From assembly GCF_902499075.1 (NCBI RefSeq), contig NZ_CABVPP010000037.1:1-64000 (forward strand): a stretch of 64,000 bases of DNA, written 5' to 3'. Source of the stretch: Burkholderia pseudomultivorans. GTDB taxonomy: Bacteria; Pseudomonadota; Gammaproteobacteria; Burkholderiales; Burkholderiaceae. The notes beneath the pieces were generated by a model. That model was not told where the DNA came from. It did no database searches and worked only from the letters and a program-made list of their open reading frames with translations. The position numbers were made by a program, and so were the translations under genes. Shown here piece by piece: positions 44,161-54,037 of the stretch (within the stretch, counting starts at the first letter, position 1; each line of letters begins with the position of its first letter).

Positions 44161-45465
44161 ATGGCAACATCGACGCAGTCGCTGCCGGGCTCGTCCGGCG
44201 CATTCGAGGAAGCAACCTACCGCAAGGTGTCGTGGCGGCTCACGCCCCTGCTGCTGCTGTGCTACGTGGTCGCGTATCTCGACCGCGTGAACGTCGGCTT
44301 CGCGAAGCTGCAGATGGCAAGCGACCTGAACCTCAGCGACACCGTGTACGGGCTCGGCGCCGGCATCTTCTTCTTCGGCTACTTCCTGTTCGAGGTGCCG
44401 AGCAACATCATCCTGCACAAGGTCGGCGCGCGCGTGTGGATCGCGCGCATCATGGCGACCTGGGGCGTGATCTCGATCCTGACGATGTTCGTCACGACGC
44501 CCGCGATGTTCTACGTGATGCGCTTCCTGCTCGGCGTCGCCGAAGCGGGCTTCTTCCCCGGCGTGATCCTCTACCTCACCTACTGGTATCCCGCGCACCG
44601 GCGCGGCCGCATGACGACCTTCTTCATGACGGCCGTCGCACTGTCCGGCGTGATCGGCGGGCCGATCTCGGGCTTCATCCTGAAGGCGTTCGACGGCGTC
44701 AGCGGCTGGCACGGCTGGCAATGGCTGTTCCTGCTCGAAGGCATTCCGTCGGTGCTGGCCGGCGTGCTGGTGTTCTTCACGCTCGACGAGCGGATCGCGA
44801 AGGCCAGATGGCTGACCGACGACGAGAAGGCGCTGCTCGCCCGCAACGTCGACGCCGAGGAAGCCACCAAGGAGGACCTGCCGCTCGGCGCGGTGATGTC
44901 GAGCCCGCGCGTGTGGCTGATGGCGCTGATCTATTTCTCGTTCGTGATGGGGCTGTACGGCGTCGGCTTCTGGCTGCCGACGATCATCAAGGCCACCGGC
45001 GTGACCGACACGTTCGTGATCGGCCTGCTGTCGGCGATTCCCTATGCGGCAGCGGTGGTCGCGATGATCCTGATCGCACGCAGCGCGGACCGGCACCGCG
45101 AACGCCGCTGGCACGTCGCGATCCCGGCCGCGATCGGTGCGCTGGGGCTCGTGCTGTCGGTGATCTGGGCGCACCAGACCGCGCTCGCGATGCTCGGCCT
45201 CACGCTCGCGACGATCGGCATCCTGACGACGCTGCCGCTGTTCTGGAGCCTGCCGACCGCGTTCCTCGGCGGCACGGCCGCCGCCGCCGGCATCGCGATG
45301 ATCAATTCGATCGGCAACCTCGCCGGCTTCCTGAGCCCGTACCTGATGGGCTGGCTCAAGCAGGCAACGGGGGCCAACGATTCGGGCATGTACATGCTCG
45401 CGGGATTCCTCGTGCTCGGCGGGCTGCTCGCGCTGTCGGTGCCGAAGCGGCTGGTCGACAAGTGA
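44161..45465 (+). CDS. MFS transporter, anion:cation symporter (ACS) type
   Basis: This 434-residue inner-membrane protein has twelve predicted TM segments. The ACS-family motifs are present: YVVAYLDRVNVGFAKLQM in TM1, EVPSNIILHKVGARVWIARI after TM2, and GVAEAGFFPGVILYLTYWYP. Relatives carry phthalate, tartrate, glucarate or hexuronate. Its linkage to the two dehydrogenases suggests an organic acid substrate. It is the last gene of the operon, before a shared terminator. Confidence 0.92.
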   Translation: MATSTQSLPGSSGAFEEATYRKVSWRLTPLLLLCYVVAYLDRVNVGFAKLQMASDLNLSDTVYGLGAGIFFFGYFLFEVPSNIILHKVGARVWIARIMATWGVISILTMFVTTPAMFYVMRFLLGVAEAGFFPGVILYLTYWYPAHRRGRMTTFFMTAVALSGVIGGPISGFILKAFDGVSGWHGWQWLFLLEGIPSVLAGVLVFFTLDERIAKARWLTDDEKALLARNVDAEEATKEDLPLGAVMSSPRVWLMALIYFSFVMGLYGVGFWLPTIIKATGVTDTFVIGLLSAIPYAAAVVAMILIARSADRHRERRWHVAIPAAIGALGLVLSVIWAHQTALAMLGLTLATIGILTTLPLFWSLPTAFLGGTAAAAGIAMINSIGNLAGFLSPYLMGWLKQATGANDSGMYMLAGFLVLGGLLALSVPKRLVDK

Positions 45466-45545
45466 TGCGCGGCGCGTGACGGCGGGCCGGCCGATCGCCG
45501 GCATCGCCGGACAGCGCGGCACGCTCATGCTGCGCCGGAAACGAA

Positions 45546-45579
45546 AAAGCCCCGAACGCCATTCGGCCTTCGGGGCTTT
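45546..45579. terminator. Bidirectional terminator between MFS and hemY genes
   Basis: AAAGCCCCGAA (45546-45556) pairs with TTCGGGGCTTT (45569-45579). A-rich and T-rich flanks are on opposite sides, suiting both convergent transcripts. Confidence 0.85.
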
Positions 45580-45613
45580 CGAACCGTGACGAGCCGCTTG
45601 CCGCGGCTTCGCG

Positions 45614-46801
45614 TCAGACCACCGTGATCGCCAGCGCGCTTTCGCGATAGTGCTTCGCCGCCTTGTCGGTTTCGCCGAGATGCTCGAACAGCCGCGCGAG
45701 CGCGCGATGCGTGCGCACCTTCAGCGCCTCATTGTCGGCGAGCTTCAGCGCCGCCTCGAGGAACGACTGCGCCTTGCCCCACAGCTGCTGCTGCTGGCAC
45801 AGGCGGCCGAGCGCGAACAGCAGGTCGGCGTCCTCCGGGTGATCCTTCTTCCAGCCTTCGGCCTTCTGGATCAGCGGCAGCGCGTCGGCGCCGGCCGTAT
45901 CCGGATAGCGGCGCAGCAGGCGCGCGTCCCAGTTGTGCGCGAGCGCGTCCTCGACGATGCGGCGCGCTTCGGTGCGGCGCTCGAGCGGCACCAGCAGGTC
46001 GGCCGCGAGATCGGCAAGACGCGGCGACTGGCGCTCGGCCGGCGACAGCGACTGCCACACCTCGAGCAGCGCGTCCGGATCGTTCCGGCGTTCGCGCAGC
46101 AGGTTTTCGGCGGCCTGCTGCCGCAGCCGCACGGCCGCGGCCGGATGCAGCGCCTCGCGCTTTTCCAGCGCCTTCGCCAGCTTCAGCACCTCGGCCCAGT
46201 TCTTCAACTGCTGCTGCGCGCGCAGCGCGACCTGCTGCGCATGGATGCGCTTGCCGCCCGCCTGCAGGTCGGCCAGCGCGGCGAGCGCGCCGTCGGCGTC
46301 GCGTGCATCGGCGCGCATGTCGGCCGCGGCGAGCAGCCGCGCATCCTGCCATTCGGGCGCGTCGACCTTCGACAGCCAGTCGTCGCGGCGCGTGTACTCG
46401 TGCATCCGGTGCGCGGCGGTGGCGCCGACGAGACTCGCCGCGCCCTGGTTCGCATCGACCGCCAGCGCTTCGCGCGCAGCCTTCTCGGCGCGCGAGAAGC
46501 GGCCCGCGTACAGGTTGGCGATCGCATCGCGCAGCGACGCCTGCGCCTTCTCGTTGCGCGCGCGCGCGCGATACGCGGCGACACGCTGCGGCATGCGCCA
46601 GATGTTGCGCACGATGCGCAGCAGCGCATACACGACGATGAACAGCACGACGACGGCGATCACGAACAGGTTCAGCGACACGTCGACGCGATACGGCGGG
46701 TAGACGAGCAGCACCTGCCCCGCATCGAAACGGCCGACCGTGGCCAGCGCGACGGCGATCGCGAACAGGATCGCGAGCCAGACGATTCCTCGAAGCGTCA
46801 T
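45614..46801 (-). CDS. hemY: HemY-type tetratricopeptide membrane protein
   Basis: The 395-residue protein has two TM helices at the N-terminus (about residues 5-23 and 42-62), the HemY_N region with RNIWRMPQRV, and a long cytoplasmic series of TPR-like helix pairs. It is not the protoporphyrinogen oxidase that shares the name in Gram-positives. Its exact role in heme synthesis is unsettled. It follows hemDX directly (two bases apart), so hemC-hemDX-hemY form one operon on the minus strand. Confidence 0.92.
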   Translation of the reverse strand: MTLRGIVWLAILFAIAVALATVGRFDAGQVLLVYPPYRVDVSLNLFVIAVVVLFIVVYALLRIVRNIWRMPQRVAAYRARARNEKAQASLRDAIANLYAGRFSRAEKAAREALAVDANQGAASLVGATAAHRMHEYTRRDDWLSKVDAPEWQDARLLAAADMRADARDADGALAALADLQAGGKRIHAQQVALRAQQQLKNWAEVLKLAKALEKREALHPAAAVRLRQQAAENLLRERRNDPDALLEVWQSLSPAERQSPRLADLAADLLVPLERRTEARRIVEDALAHNWDARLLRRYPDTAGADALPLIQKAEGWKKDHPEDADLLFALGRLCQQQQLWGKAQSFLEAALKLADNEALKVRTHRALARLFEHLGETDKAAKHYRESALAITVV

Positions 46802-46803
46802 CG

Positions 46804-48777
46804 TTACCCCCGGCTCTTGAACTGCTGAACGGCGTTCAGGCTCGTGTTCAGGTTCGGCACCGCGACCGTCAGCGATGCGCCGTCGACCTGCTTCAGCAGA
46901 TCCTCGACGGTCTGCGTGTCCTTCGACGCCTGATCGAAATACTTGCCGAGCGACGCCTGCGCGGCGTGCAGGTCGGCCTTCATCGCGGGCTCGTTGCGCG
47001 CGAGCAGCGACAGCCGCGCGGTCAGCAGGCGCAGCTTCACGTTCTCGCGCACGAAATAGCCCTGGTCCGGCGACGCGAGCATCGCGTCGGCGTTGTCGAT
47101 CCGGCGCACCTGCACGAGCCCCTTCAGCTGCTGGCCGAGGCCGGCCGAGAAGTCATGCCACCACACCTTCCAGCGCGGCTCGCCGGCAGCGGTCGCGGCC
47201 GATGCCGCGGACGGCTCGACCGCCTTCGGCGCCGCGTGCGGGACAATCGCCTCGCCGGCGAGCGGCAGCGCGTCGATCTTGCCGATCGCGTCGTCGAGCT
47301 TGATCGCGAGGCCCGTGAGGTCCGCCGACGGCGCGGCCTTCAGCTTCTCGATGTCCTGCGCGAGCGCCTTGCGCACCGTGACGGCCTGCGCGCTCTGCGA
47401 CGTCGCGAGGCGCGCGTCGGCGTTCTGCAGCGCGATCAGCGCGAGCTGCGTATTGCCGGTCAGCTGCAGTTGCTGGCTCGCGCTCGACAGCATCTGGTCG
47501 ACTTCCTCGAGCATCCACGCATCGCGGTTGCGCGACAGATCCTGGTATTGCTGCTGCAGCGCCTGCTGCGCGTTCTGTGCGTCGGCCAGCTTGCCGTCGA
47601 GCTGCGCGAGCTGCGTGTCGACCTGATGCGCGCTCGCGAGCGCCTGCTCGGTCTTGGTGCGGGTCTCGGCCGTCTGCGCGTCGAGCGCCTTCTGGCGCGC
47701 GACCAGCGCGTCGTCGAGCCGGTCGACCTTGCGGTTCAGCGCGTAGCCGCCGACGCCCGCCGCGCAGCCGAGCACGACGACGACCAGCCACAGCAGCGCA
47801 CTGCCGCCGCGGCGCGCGGGCGGCTCGGACGCCATGTACGCGGGCCGGGACGGCGGTGCGGATGCAGCGGCCGGCTGGGAAGCGACACTTTTGGAATCGT
47901 TGGTATCTGTCATGCGTTTATTCACCGGTGCGGCTATCGCCGGTTGGACGGCCTCGTCGGCCATCGTTCGAAACGCGCGGACGATGCGCTCATCGCCCGC
48001 GCCGGTCAGCGTAATCCTATCAAAACCGAGTGCGCGCGCGGTCTGCTCGATCCGCGGATGCGGCGTCACGAGCGGCGCGTGCTTCAGCGCGTCGATCTCG
48101 GCGTCGTTCAGATGCGCGCGCGCCAGTTCGTGCAGGTTGCGCACGCCCTCCGAGCTCGTCACGAGCCACGCATGCGGCTCGCCGCCGAGCAGCGCATGCA
48201 CGCGCTCCCATGCGCCGATGCGCGGTTCGGGCACGACGCGGCGATAGGCGGCGACCAGCGTCACGTCGGCGCCCGCGTCGCGCAGGCGGTCGGCGAGCCA
48301 TTCGCGGCCGCCGTCGCCGCGCACGATCAGCACGCGCTTGCCGGACAGCGCGTGCGCGCCGCCGAACGCGGCTTCGATGCTCGCGTACAGGCTTTCGGAA
48401 TCGTAATGCGGTGCGCTGCCGTCGGCGGGCGCCTGCGGCGCGATCACGCGATACGCGGGCGCCGCGATCCCGTGACGCTCGAGCGCCGCGACGCTGCCGG
48501 GCCCGACCACGCCGACCGGCAGCGCGTTCGGCCAGATCGCGCCGTACTGCGCGAGCGCGCGGTCGATCGCGTTCGGCGACACGAAGATCACCAGCGCGTA
48601 GTCGGCCAGCGCCGCGAACGCGGCGGCGAGCGGCGCCGGATCGTCGAGCGGCGCAATGTCGATCAGCGGGAATTCGAGCACCTCGCAACCGGCTTCGGCC
48701 AGTTGCGACGCGAGCCCGGCCGACTGTCCGTCCGGGCGCGTCAGGACGGCGGTGAACGCGCGCGCGCCGCCCGCCAT
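46804..48777 (-). CDS. hemDX: Fused uroporphyrinogen-III synthase / HemX-like protein
   Basis: This 657-residue protein is a natural fusion. Residues about 1-265 are uroporphyrinogen-III synthase HemD (FVSPNAIDRAL, VLIVRGDGGREWLADRL, VTSSEGVRNL), which cyclises hydroxymethylbilane. From about 290 follows a HemX domain: a Pro/Ala linker, one TM helix (LLWLVVVVLGCAAGVGGYAL) and a long periplasmic coiled coil and helical domain. In enteric bacteria hemD and hemX are separate. There is no stop or frameshift at the join. ATG 48777 overlaps the hemC stop by one base (TGATG). Database names often call this form a bifunctional methyltransferase, but no methyltransferase domain is visible. Confidence 0.9.
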   Translation of the reverse strand: MAGGARAFTAVLTRPDGQSAGLASQLAEAGCEVLEFPLIDIAPLDDPAPLAAAFAALADYALVIFVSPNAIDRALAQYGAIWPNALPVGVVGPGSVAALERHGIAAPAYRVIAPQAPADGSAPHYDSESLYASIEAAFGGAHALSGKRVLIVRGDGGREWLADRLRDAGADVTLVAAYRRVVPEPRIGAWERVHALLGGEPHAWLVTSSEGVRNLHELARAHLNDAEIDALKHAPLVTPHPRIEQTARALGFDRITLTGAGDERIVRAFRTMADEAVQPAIAAPVNKRMTDTNDSKSVASQPAAASAPPSRPAYMASEPPARRGGSALLWLVVVVLGCAAGVGGYALNRKVDRLDDALVARQKALDAQTAETRTKTEQALASAHQVDTQLAQLDGKLADAQNAQQALQQQYQDLSRNRDAWMLEEVDQMLSSASQQLQLTGNTQLALIALQNADARLATSQSAQAVTVRKALAQDIEKLKAAPSADLTGLAIKLDDAIGKIDALPLAGEAIVPHAAPKAVEPSAASAATAAGEPRWKVWWHDFSAGLGQQLKGLVQVRRIDNADAMLASPDQGYFVRENVKLRLLTARLSLLARNEPAMKADLHAAQASLGKYFDQASKDTQTVEDLLKQVDGASLTVAVPNLNTSLNAVQQFKSRG

Positions 48778-49778
48778 CAGGCGTCGCCCTTGCCGGCCTG
48801 CGAGGCGGCGAGCAGCGCGTGGACGATCTCGAGCGCGCCCTGCGCCTCGAGTTCGTCGGACACCGCGCGGCCGAGCGCGAGCGCATCGGCGACGGTCATC
48901 ACGGCCGCGCATTCCTCGGCCGTCAGCACGCGCTTGCCGTCGGTCGTCGACACGCGGCCCTGCAGATACAGCTCGCCCGCCCGCCACACCGCATGCGCGG
49001 CGAGCGGCACCTCGCAGCTGCCGCCGAGCGCGCGCGACACCATCCGCTCGGCCTCGACCGCGAGGGCGGTCTGCGCGTCGTGCAGCGGCGCGAGCCACGC
49101 AGCGACGTCGTCGCGGTGCGCGGCGATCTCGATGCCGAGCGCGCCCTGGCCGGCCGCGGGCGGGCTGTCCTCGACGTCGAGCAGCGCGCGGATCCGCGCT
49201 TCGAGACCGAGGCGCTTCAGGCCGGCGGCGGCGAGAATGATGCCCGCGTAGTCGCCGCGATCGAGCTTCGACAGGCGCGTGTCGAGGTTGCCGCGCAGCG
49301 GCAGCACCTGCAGGTGCGGATAGCGCGCGCGCAGCATCGCCTCGCGGCGCAGGCTCGACGTGCCGACGACCGCGCCGGCCGGCAGCGCATCGAGCGACGC
49401 GTAGTCGTTCGACACGAACGCGTCGCGCGGATCCTCGCGGCTCATGATCGCGGCGAGCGAGAAGCCGTCGGGCAGCGCCATCGGCACGTCCTTCAGCGAA
49501 TGCACGGCGAGATCGGCGCGACCGTCGGCGAGCGCGTTCTCGAGTTCCTTCACGAACAGACCCTTGCCGCCGACCTTCGACAGCGTGCGATCGAGAATCT
49601 GGTCGCCGCGGGTCGTCATCCCGAGGATTTTTACGTCGCAAGCTGGATATAATTTGCGCAGCGCATCACGCACATGTTCGGCTTGCCACATCGCCAGGCG
49701 GCTCTCTCGCGAAGCAATCGTCAGCGTCGCCGGCGGCTGTGCCTGTTTCGGCCCGGCCGAAAGGATCTCGGAATTCAT
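48777..49778 (-). CDS. hemC: Hydroxymethylbilane synthase (porphobilinogen deaminase)
   Basis: The 333-residue enzyme polymerises four porphobilinogens to hydroxymethylbilane. Typical segments are [53 protein letters not shown] and the cofactor-binding Cys in [14 protein letters not shown]. The start ATG 49778 gives a short extra N-terminus before [12 protein letters not shown]. It is the first gene of the hem operon, divergent from ppc with about 200 bases between. Confidence 0.96.
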   Translation of the reverse strand: MNSEILSAGPKQAQPPATLTIASRESRLAMWQAEHVRDALRKLYPACDVKILGMTTRGDQILDRTLSKVGGKGLFVKELENALADGRADLAVHSLKDVPMALPDGFSLAAIMSREDPRDAFVSNDYASLDALPAGAVVGTSSLRREAMLRARYPHLQVLPLRGNLDTRLSKLDRGDYAGIILAAAGLKRLGLEARIRALLDVEDSPPAAGQGALGIEIAAHRDDVAAWLAPLHDAQTALAVEAERMVSRALGGSCEVPLAAHAVWRAGELYLQGRVSTTDGKRVLTAEECAAVMTVADALALGRAVSDELEAQGALEIVHALLAASQAGKGDA

Positions 49779-49976
49779 TACAGGAACATCGAAGGACGGG
49801 ATTGAAGATCGAACAATGGTAGCACGCACGCCCCAGCCCGCCCGGGCCTGGAGCCCGCGCCGCCCCGCCCGCGCGCGGCGCGCGACGCCGATGCGCAGAT
49901 GTGCCGCACCCAGCTGGTTGCTTGACCGCAGTTCCCGCAGTTCCTTTTGACTCGAGCTTTCCCAAGGAAACCCATC

Positions 49977-52961
49977 GTGAAGTCTTCCGGATCGGCGCGT
50001 ACGACACGCCGCAATGCTGCCCTGCCCTCCTCCGACGCTCCGACGAGCACCGTCACCACCGCCGCGAACGGTCGTGCGAAACCGGCAACGAAACCGAAAG
50101 CCACGATACCTCAGACCAAACGCGCGACCGGCGCGGCGAAGCCCGCCGCGCGCACGCGCGAGGACAAGGACCGCCCGCTGTTCGAGGACATCCGCTTCCT
50201 CGGCCGCCTGCTCGGCGACGTGGTGCGCGAACAGGAAGGCGACACCGTGTTCGACGTCGTCGAAACGATCCGCCAGACTGCCGTCAAGTTCCGCCGCGAG
50301 GACGACCACGAGGCCGCGCAGACGCTCGAGAAGAAGCTGCGCAAGCTGACGCCCGAGCAGACGGTGAGCGTCGTGCGCGCGTTCAGCTATTTCTCGCATC
50401 TCGCGAACATCGCCGAGGACCGCCATCACAACCGCCGCCGCCGCATCCACGCGCTGGCCGGTTCCACGCCGCAGCCGGGCACCGTCGCATATGCGCTCGA
50501 CCAGCTGAAGACGACCGGCAATGCATCGAAGCGCCTGCTGCAGCGCTTCTTCGACGACGCGCTGATCGTGCCGGTGCTGACCGCGCACCCGACCGAGGTA
50601 CAGCGCAAGAGCATCCTCGACGCGCAGCACGACATCGCGCGGCTGCTCGCCGAGCGCGATCAGGAACTGACCGCGCGCGAGCGCCAGCACAACGAAGCGA
50701 TGCTGCGCGCGCGCGTGACCGCGCTGTGGCAGACCCGCATGCTGCGCGACGCGCGCCTGACCGTCGGCGACGAGATCGAGAACGCGCTGTCGTACTACCG
50801 CGCGACCTTCCTCGACGAACTGCCCGCGCTATACGGCGACATCGAGGCCGCGCTCGCCGAGCACGGCCTGCCCGCGCGCGTGCCCGCGTTCTTCCAGATG
50901 GGCAGCTGGATCGGCGGCGACCGCGACGGCAACCCGAACGTGACGGCCGCGACACTCGACGAGGCGATCAACCGCCAGTCGGCCGTGATCCTCGAGCACT
51001 ACCTGGAGCAAGTGCACAAGCTCGGCGCCGAGCTGTCGGTGTCGAACCTGCTGGTCGGCGCGAACGACGCGGTGAAGGCGCTGGCGGCGGCGTCGCCCGA
51101 CCAGTCGCCGCACCGCGTCGACGAGCCGTACCGCCGTGCGCTGATCGGCATCTACACGCGGCTCGCCGCGAGCGCGCGCGTGCGTCTCGGCGAAGGCACG
51201 GTGCCGGTGCGCAGCGCGGGGCGCGGCGCGCCGCCGGTGCGCGCGACGCCGTACGCGGATTCCGACGAGTTCGTCGCCGACCTGAAGGTGTTGACCGCGT
51301 CGCTCGCCGAGCACCACGGCGCATCGCTCGCCGCGCCGCGCCTCGCGCCGCTGATGCGCGCGGCCGAGGTGTTCGGCTTCCATCTCGCGAGCATCGACCT
51401 GCGCCAGAGCTCCGACATCCACGAGGCGGTGGTCGCCGAGCTGTTCGCGCGCGCGGGCGTCGAGGCCGACTACGCAGGGCTCGCCGAGGAAGACAAGCTG
51501 CGCGTGCTGCTGGCGGCGCTCGCCGATCCGCGCCCGCTGCGCTCGCCGTATATCGAATACTCGGCGCTCGCGCAGAGCGAGCTCGGCGTGTTCGAGAAGG
51601 CGCGCGACGTGCGCGCGCAGTTCGGCGCACGCGCGGTGCGCAACTACATCATCTCGCATACGGAAACGGTCAGCGACCTCGTCGAGGTGCTGCTGCTGCA
51701 GAAGGAAACCGGGCTGCTCGAAGGCACGCTCGGCACGCCCGACGGCCATGCGCGCAGCGGCCTGATGGTGATCCCGCTGTTCGAGACGATCCCCGACCTG
51801 CGCGACGCGTCGCGCATCATGCGCGAGTACTTCGCGCTGCCGGGCATCGAGGCACTGATCGCGCACCAGGGCGGCGAGCAGGAAGTGATGCTCGGCTACT
51901 CGGACAGCAACAAGGACGGCGGCTTCCTGACGTCGAACTGGGAACTGTACCGCGCGGAGCTCGCGCTCGTCGAACTGTTCCGCGCACGCAAGATCACGCT
52001 GCGGCTGTTCCACGGTCGCGGCGGCACGGTCGGCCGCGGCGGCGGCCCGACCTACCAGGCGATCCTGTCGCAGCCGCCGGGCACCGTGAACGGCCAGATC
52101 CGCCTGACCGAACAGGGCGAGGTGATCGCGAGCAAGTTCGCGAACCCCGAGATCGGCCGGCGCAACCTCGAGACGGTGGTCGCCGCGACGCTCGAGGCGT
52201 CGCTGCTGCCGCAGTCGAACGCGCCCGCGCAACTGCCCGCGTTCGAGGCCGCGATGCAGACGCTGTCCGACGACGCGATGGCCGCGTACCGTGCGCTCGT
52301 CTACGAAACGCCCGGCTTCACCGACTACTTCTTCTCGTCGACGCCGATCACCGAGATCGCCGAGCTGAACATCGGCAGCCGTCCGGCGTCGCGCAAGCTG
52401 CAGGATCCGAAGAACCGCCGCATCGAGGACCTGCGCGCGATTCCGTGGGGCTTCTCGTGGGGCCAGTGCCGGCTGCTGTTGACCGGCTGGTACGGCTTCG
52501 GCAGCGCGGTGAGCGCGTATCTCGACGGCGCGGGCGACGAGGCCGAGCGCGGCAAACGGCTTGCGCTGCTGAAGAAGATGAACAAGACCTGGCCGTTCTT
52601 CGCGAACCTGCTGTCGAACATGGACATGGTGCTCGCGAAGACCGATCTCGCGGTCGCGTCGCGCTATGCGCAGCTGGTGGCCGACCGCAAGCTGCGCAAG
52701 CACGTGTTCGAGCGGATCGTCGCCGAATGGGAGCGCACCTCGCAGGCGCTCGCGGAAATCACCGGGCACGAAGGCCGTCTCGCGACCAACCCGCTGCTCG
52801 CGCGTTCGATCAAGAACCGCTTCCCGTATCTCGATCCGCTGAACCATCTGCAGGTCGAACTGATCAAGCGACACCGCGCGGGCGACACCAACGCGCGGCT
52901 GCGCCGCGGGATTCACCTGACGATCAACGGGATCGCGGCCGGCCTGCGCAACACGGGCTGA
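49977..52961 (+). CDS. ppc: Phosphoenolpyruvate carboxylase
   Basis: The 994-residue enzyme fixes bicarbonate onto PEP to give oxaloacetate. Catalytic signatures are [12 protein letters not shown] with the essential His, [16 protein letters not shown], and [11 protein letters not shown]. The C-terminus ends in NTG, as usual. The start is GTG at 49977 with AAGGA upstream. The N-terminal 70 residues are a Ser/Thr/Ala/Lys-rich extension seen in Burkholderia enzymes. The upstream ATG at 49947 is less likely. A strong terminator follows. Confidence 0.96.
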   Translation: MKSSGSARTTRRNAALPSSDAPTSTVTTAANGRAKPATKPKATIPQTKRATGAAKPAARTREDKDRPLFEDIRFLGRLLGDVVREQEGDTVFDVVETIRQTAVKFRREDDHEAAQTLEKKLRKLTPEQTVSVVRAFSYFSHLANIAEDRHHNRRRRIHALAGSTPQPGTVAYALDQLKTTGNASKRLLQRFFDDALIVPVLTAHPTEVQRKSILDAQHDIARLLAERDQELTARERQHNEAMLRARVTALWQTRMLRDARLTVGDEIENALSYYRATFLDELPALYGDIEAALAEHGLPARVPAFFQMGSWIGGDRDGNPNVTAATLDEAINRQSAVILEHYLEQVHKLGAELSVSNLLVGANDAVKALAAASPDQSPHRVDEPYRRALIGIYTRLAASARVRLGEGTVPVRSAGRGAPPVRATPYADSDEFVADLKVLTASLAEHHGASLAAPRLAPLMRAAEVFGFHLASIDLRQSSDIHEAVVAELFARAGVEADYAGLAEEDKLRVLLAALADPRPLRSPYIEYSALAQSELGVFEKARDVRAQFGARAVRNYIISHTETVSDLVEVLLLQKETGLLEGTLGTPDGHARSGLMVIPLFETIPDLRDASRIMREYFALPGIEALIAHQGGEQEVMLGYSDSNKDGGFLTSNWELYRAELALVELFRARKITLRLFHGRGGTVGRGGGPTYQAILSQPPGTVNGQIRLTEQGEVIASKFANPEIGRRNLETVVAATLEASLLPQSNAPAQLPAFEAAMQTLSDDAMAAYRALVYETPGFTDYFFSSTPITEIAELNIGSRPASRKLQDPKNRRIEDLRAIPWGFSWGQCRLLLTGWYGFGSAVSAYLDGAGDEAERGKRLALLKKMNKTWPFFANLLSNMDMVLAKTDLAVASRYAQLVADRKLRKHVFERIVAEWERTSQALAEITGHEGRLATNPLLARSIKNRFPYLDPLNHLQVELIKRHRAGDTNARLRRGIHLTINGIAAGLRNTG

Positions 52962-53011
52962 TCCGCATGCGGCGCGCGCCGGTGTACGCCGGTGCCCGAC
53001 CGGCGCGGCAG

Positions 53012-53049
53012 AAGCCGCGACACGCCGATACGCGTGTCGCGGCTTTTTT
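53012..53049 (+). terminator. Rho-independent terminator of ppc
   Basis: AAGCCGCGACACGC (53012-53025) pairs with GCGTGTCGCGGCTT (53032-53045) and a T run to 53049 follows. The stop codon of the convergent methyltransferase gene begins a few bases later (53054). Confidence 0.88.
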
Positions 53050-53053
53050 CATG

Positions 53054-53806
53054 TCAATGCGCGTCGATCAGCAGCGCATCGTGTTCGAACGAGCCGTCGG
53101 CCTGCACCGCGTAGTACGCGCGCACCTCGTCGGGCGCATGCGCCCACAGCGCGCGAATGCCGGCGACGCTGTCTTCCGGCGTGCGGATCCGTTCGACCCA
53201 CGTCGCGAAATCGATCGGCAGGCGCCAGCGGCTGTGCACCTGCGCGTCGAAACCGGCGTCGCGGAACATCGCGAGCCATTCGTCCGCGCGGTAGTCGCGC
53301 ACGTGCGACGCGTCGCGCAACACTTCGGCCGCCTGCAGGTACGTGTCGAGCAGCGGATGGTCGTTGCCCGCGATGTCGATCATCAGCACGCGGCCGCCCG
53401 GCTTCAGCACGCGCCGCACCTCGGCGAGCGCCGCGGGAACGTCGTGCCAGTGGTGCGCGCTCATCCGGCTCACGACCCGGTCGAACCTCGCCGCGTCGAA
53501 CGGCAGGCGCTCGGCCGGCCCCTGCTGCGTACGGATGTTCGCAAGCCCGCGCTCGCGCGCGGCCGCATCGACGGTCGCGAGCATCGGCGCGGCCAGATCG
53601 TATGCGACCACCTCGCGCACGTGCGGCGCGACCGCGAAACTCGCGTGGCCCGCACCGCAGCCGAGATCGAGCACCGCCGCATCGGGCGTCGCGCGCATCG
53701 CGTCGGCAAGCGTCTGCAGATCGGCGCCCGTCGCGTGGACGGTGCTCGTCAGATAGGCGGCGGCCGTCGTGCCGAATGCGTCGGCGACCTGATCGTGGTG
53801 TTTCAT
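53054..53806 (-). CDS. Class I SAM-dependent methyltransferase (UbiE/YafE-like)
   Basis: The product has 250 residues. Motif I VLDLGCGAGHASF binds S-adenosylmethionine. Motif II is EVVAYDLAAPML and motif post-I is RMSAHHWHDVPAALAEVRRVLKPGG. The pattern is close to the YafE/UbiE-like Methyltransf_11 group. The acceptor is unknown. The start is ATG 53806 (MKHHDQ) with AGGAGAAA upstream. It is divergent from an XRE regulator with an operator-like repeat between, so it is probably under that regulator. Confidence 0.88.
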   Translation of the reverse strand: MKHHDQVADAFGTTAAAYLTSTVHATGADLQTLADAMRATPDAAVLDLGCGAGHASFAVAPHVREVVAYDLAAPMLATVDAAARERGLANIRTQQGPAERLPFDAARFDRVVSRMSAHHWHDVPAALAEVRRVLKPGGRVLMIDIAGNDHPLLDTYLQAAEVLRDASHVRDYRADEWLAMFRDAGFDAQVHSRWRLPIDFATWVERIRTPEDSVAGIRALWAHAPDEVRAYYAVQADGSFEHDALLIDAH

Positions 53807-53954
53807 CGCATGTTTCTCCTGTCTGATCCGCGAGCGCACCGGCGCCGGCGGCCCCGTGCACGGCGGCGCGCCGTCGCGCTGGCGCAGGTCCCGTGCAGGG
53901 TCGGTCTTATGCACGCTGCCTGTCAGCGCACGAGCCGCTACAATAGGCCTGCGT

Positions 53955-53968
53955 TTGTACCAGTACAA
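53955..53968. promoter_or_regulatory. Operator-like inverted repeat between methyltransferase and XRE genes
   Basis: TTGTAC (53955-53960) and GTACAA (53963-53968) form a perfect inverted repeat with a two-base centre in the AT-rich part of the divergent region. A second weaker repeat GTATTCGATAC lies at about 53986-53996. It is a likely binding site of the divergent XRE regulator. Confidence 0.55.
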
Positions 53969-54037
53969 GTCAAGTAGTTATTCTGGTATTCGATACACCT
54001 GTCAAATCCTTTGCCGCCTGCGCTTCGCCGTTTTCGC

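Noticed and set aside
46804-49641. Single 945-codon frame joining hemC region to hemDX
   Set aside because: The part upstream of 48777 is hemC read out of frame. True HemD begins at MAGGARAF.
49901-53977. Frame of over 1300 codons overlapping ppc
   Set aside because: It is an out-of-frame shadow of ppc and the methyltransferase region. The real genes have clear motifs in other frames.
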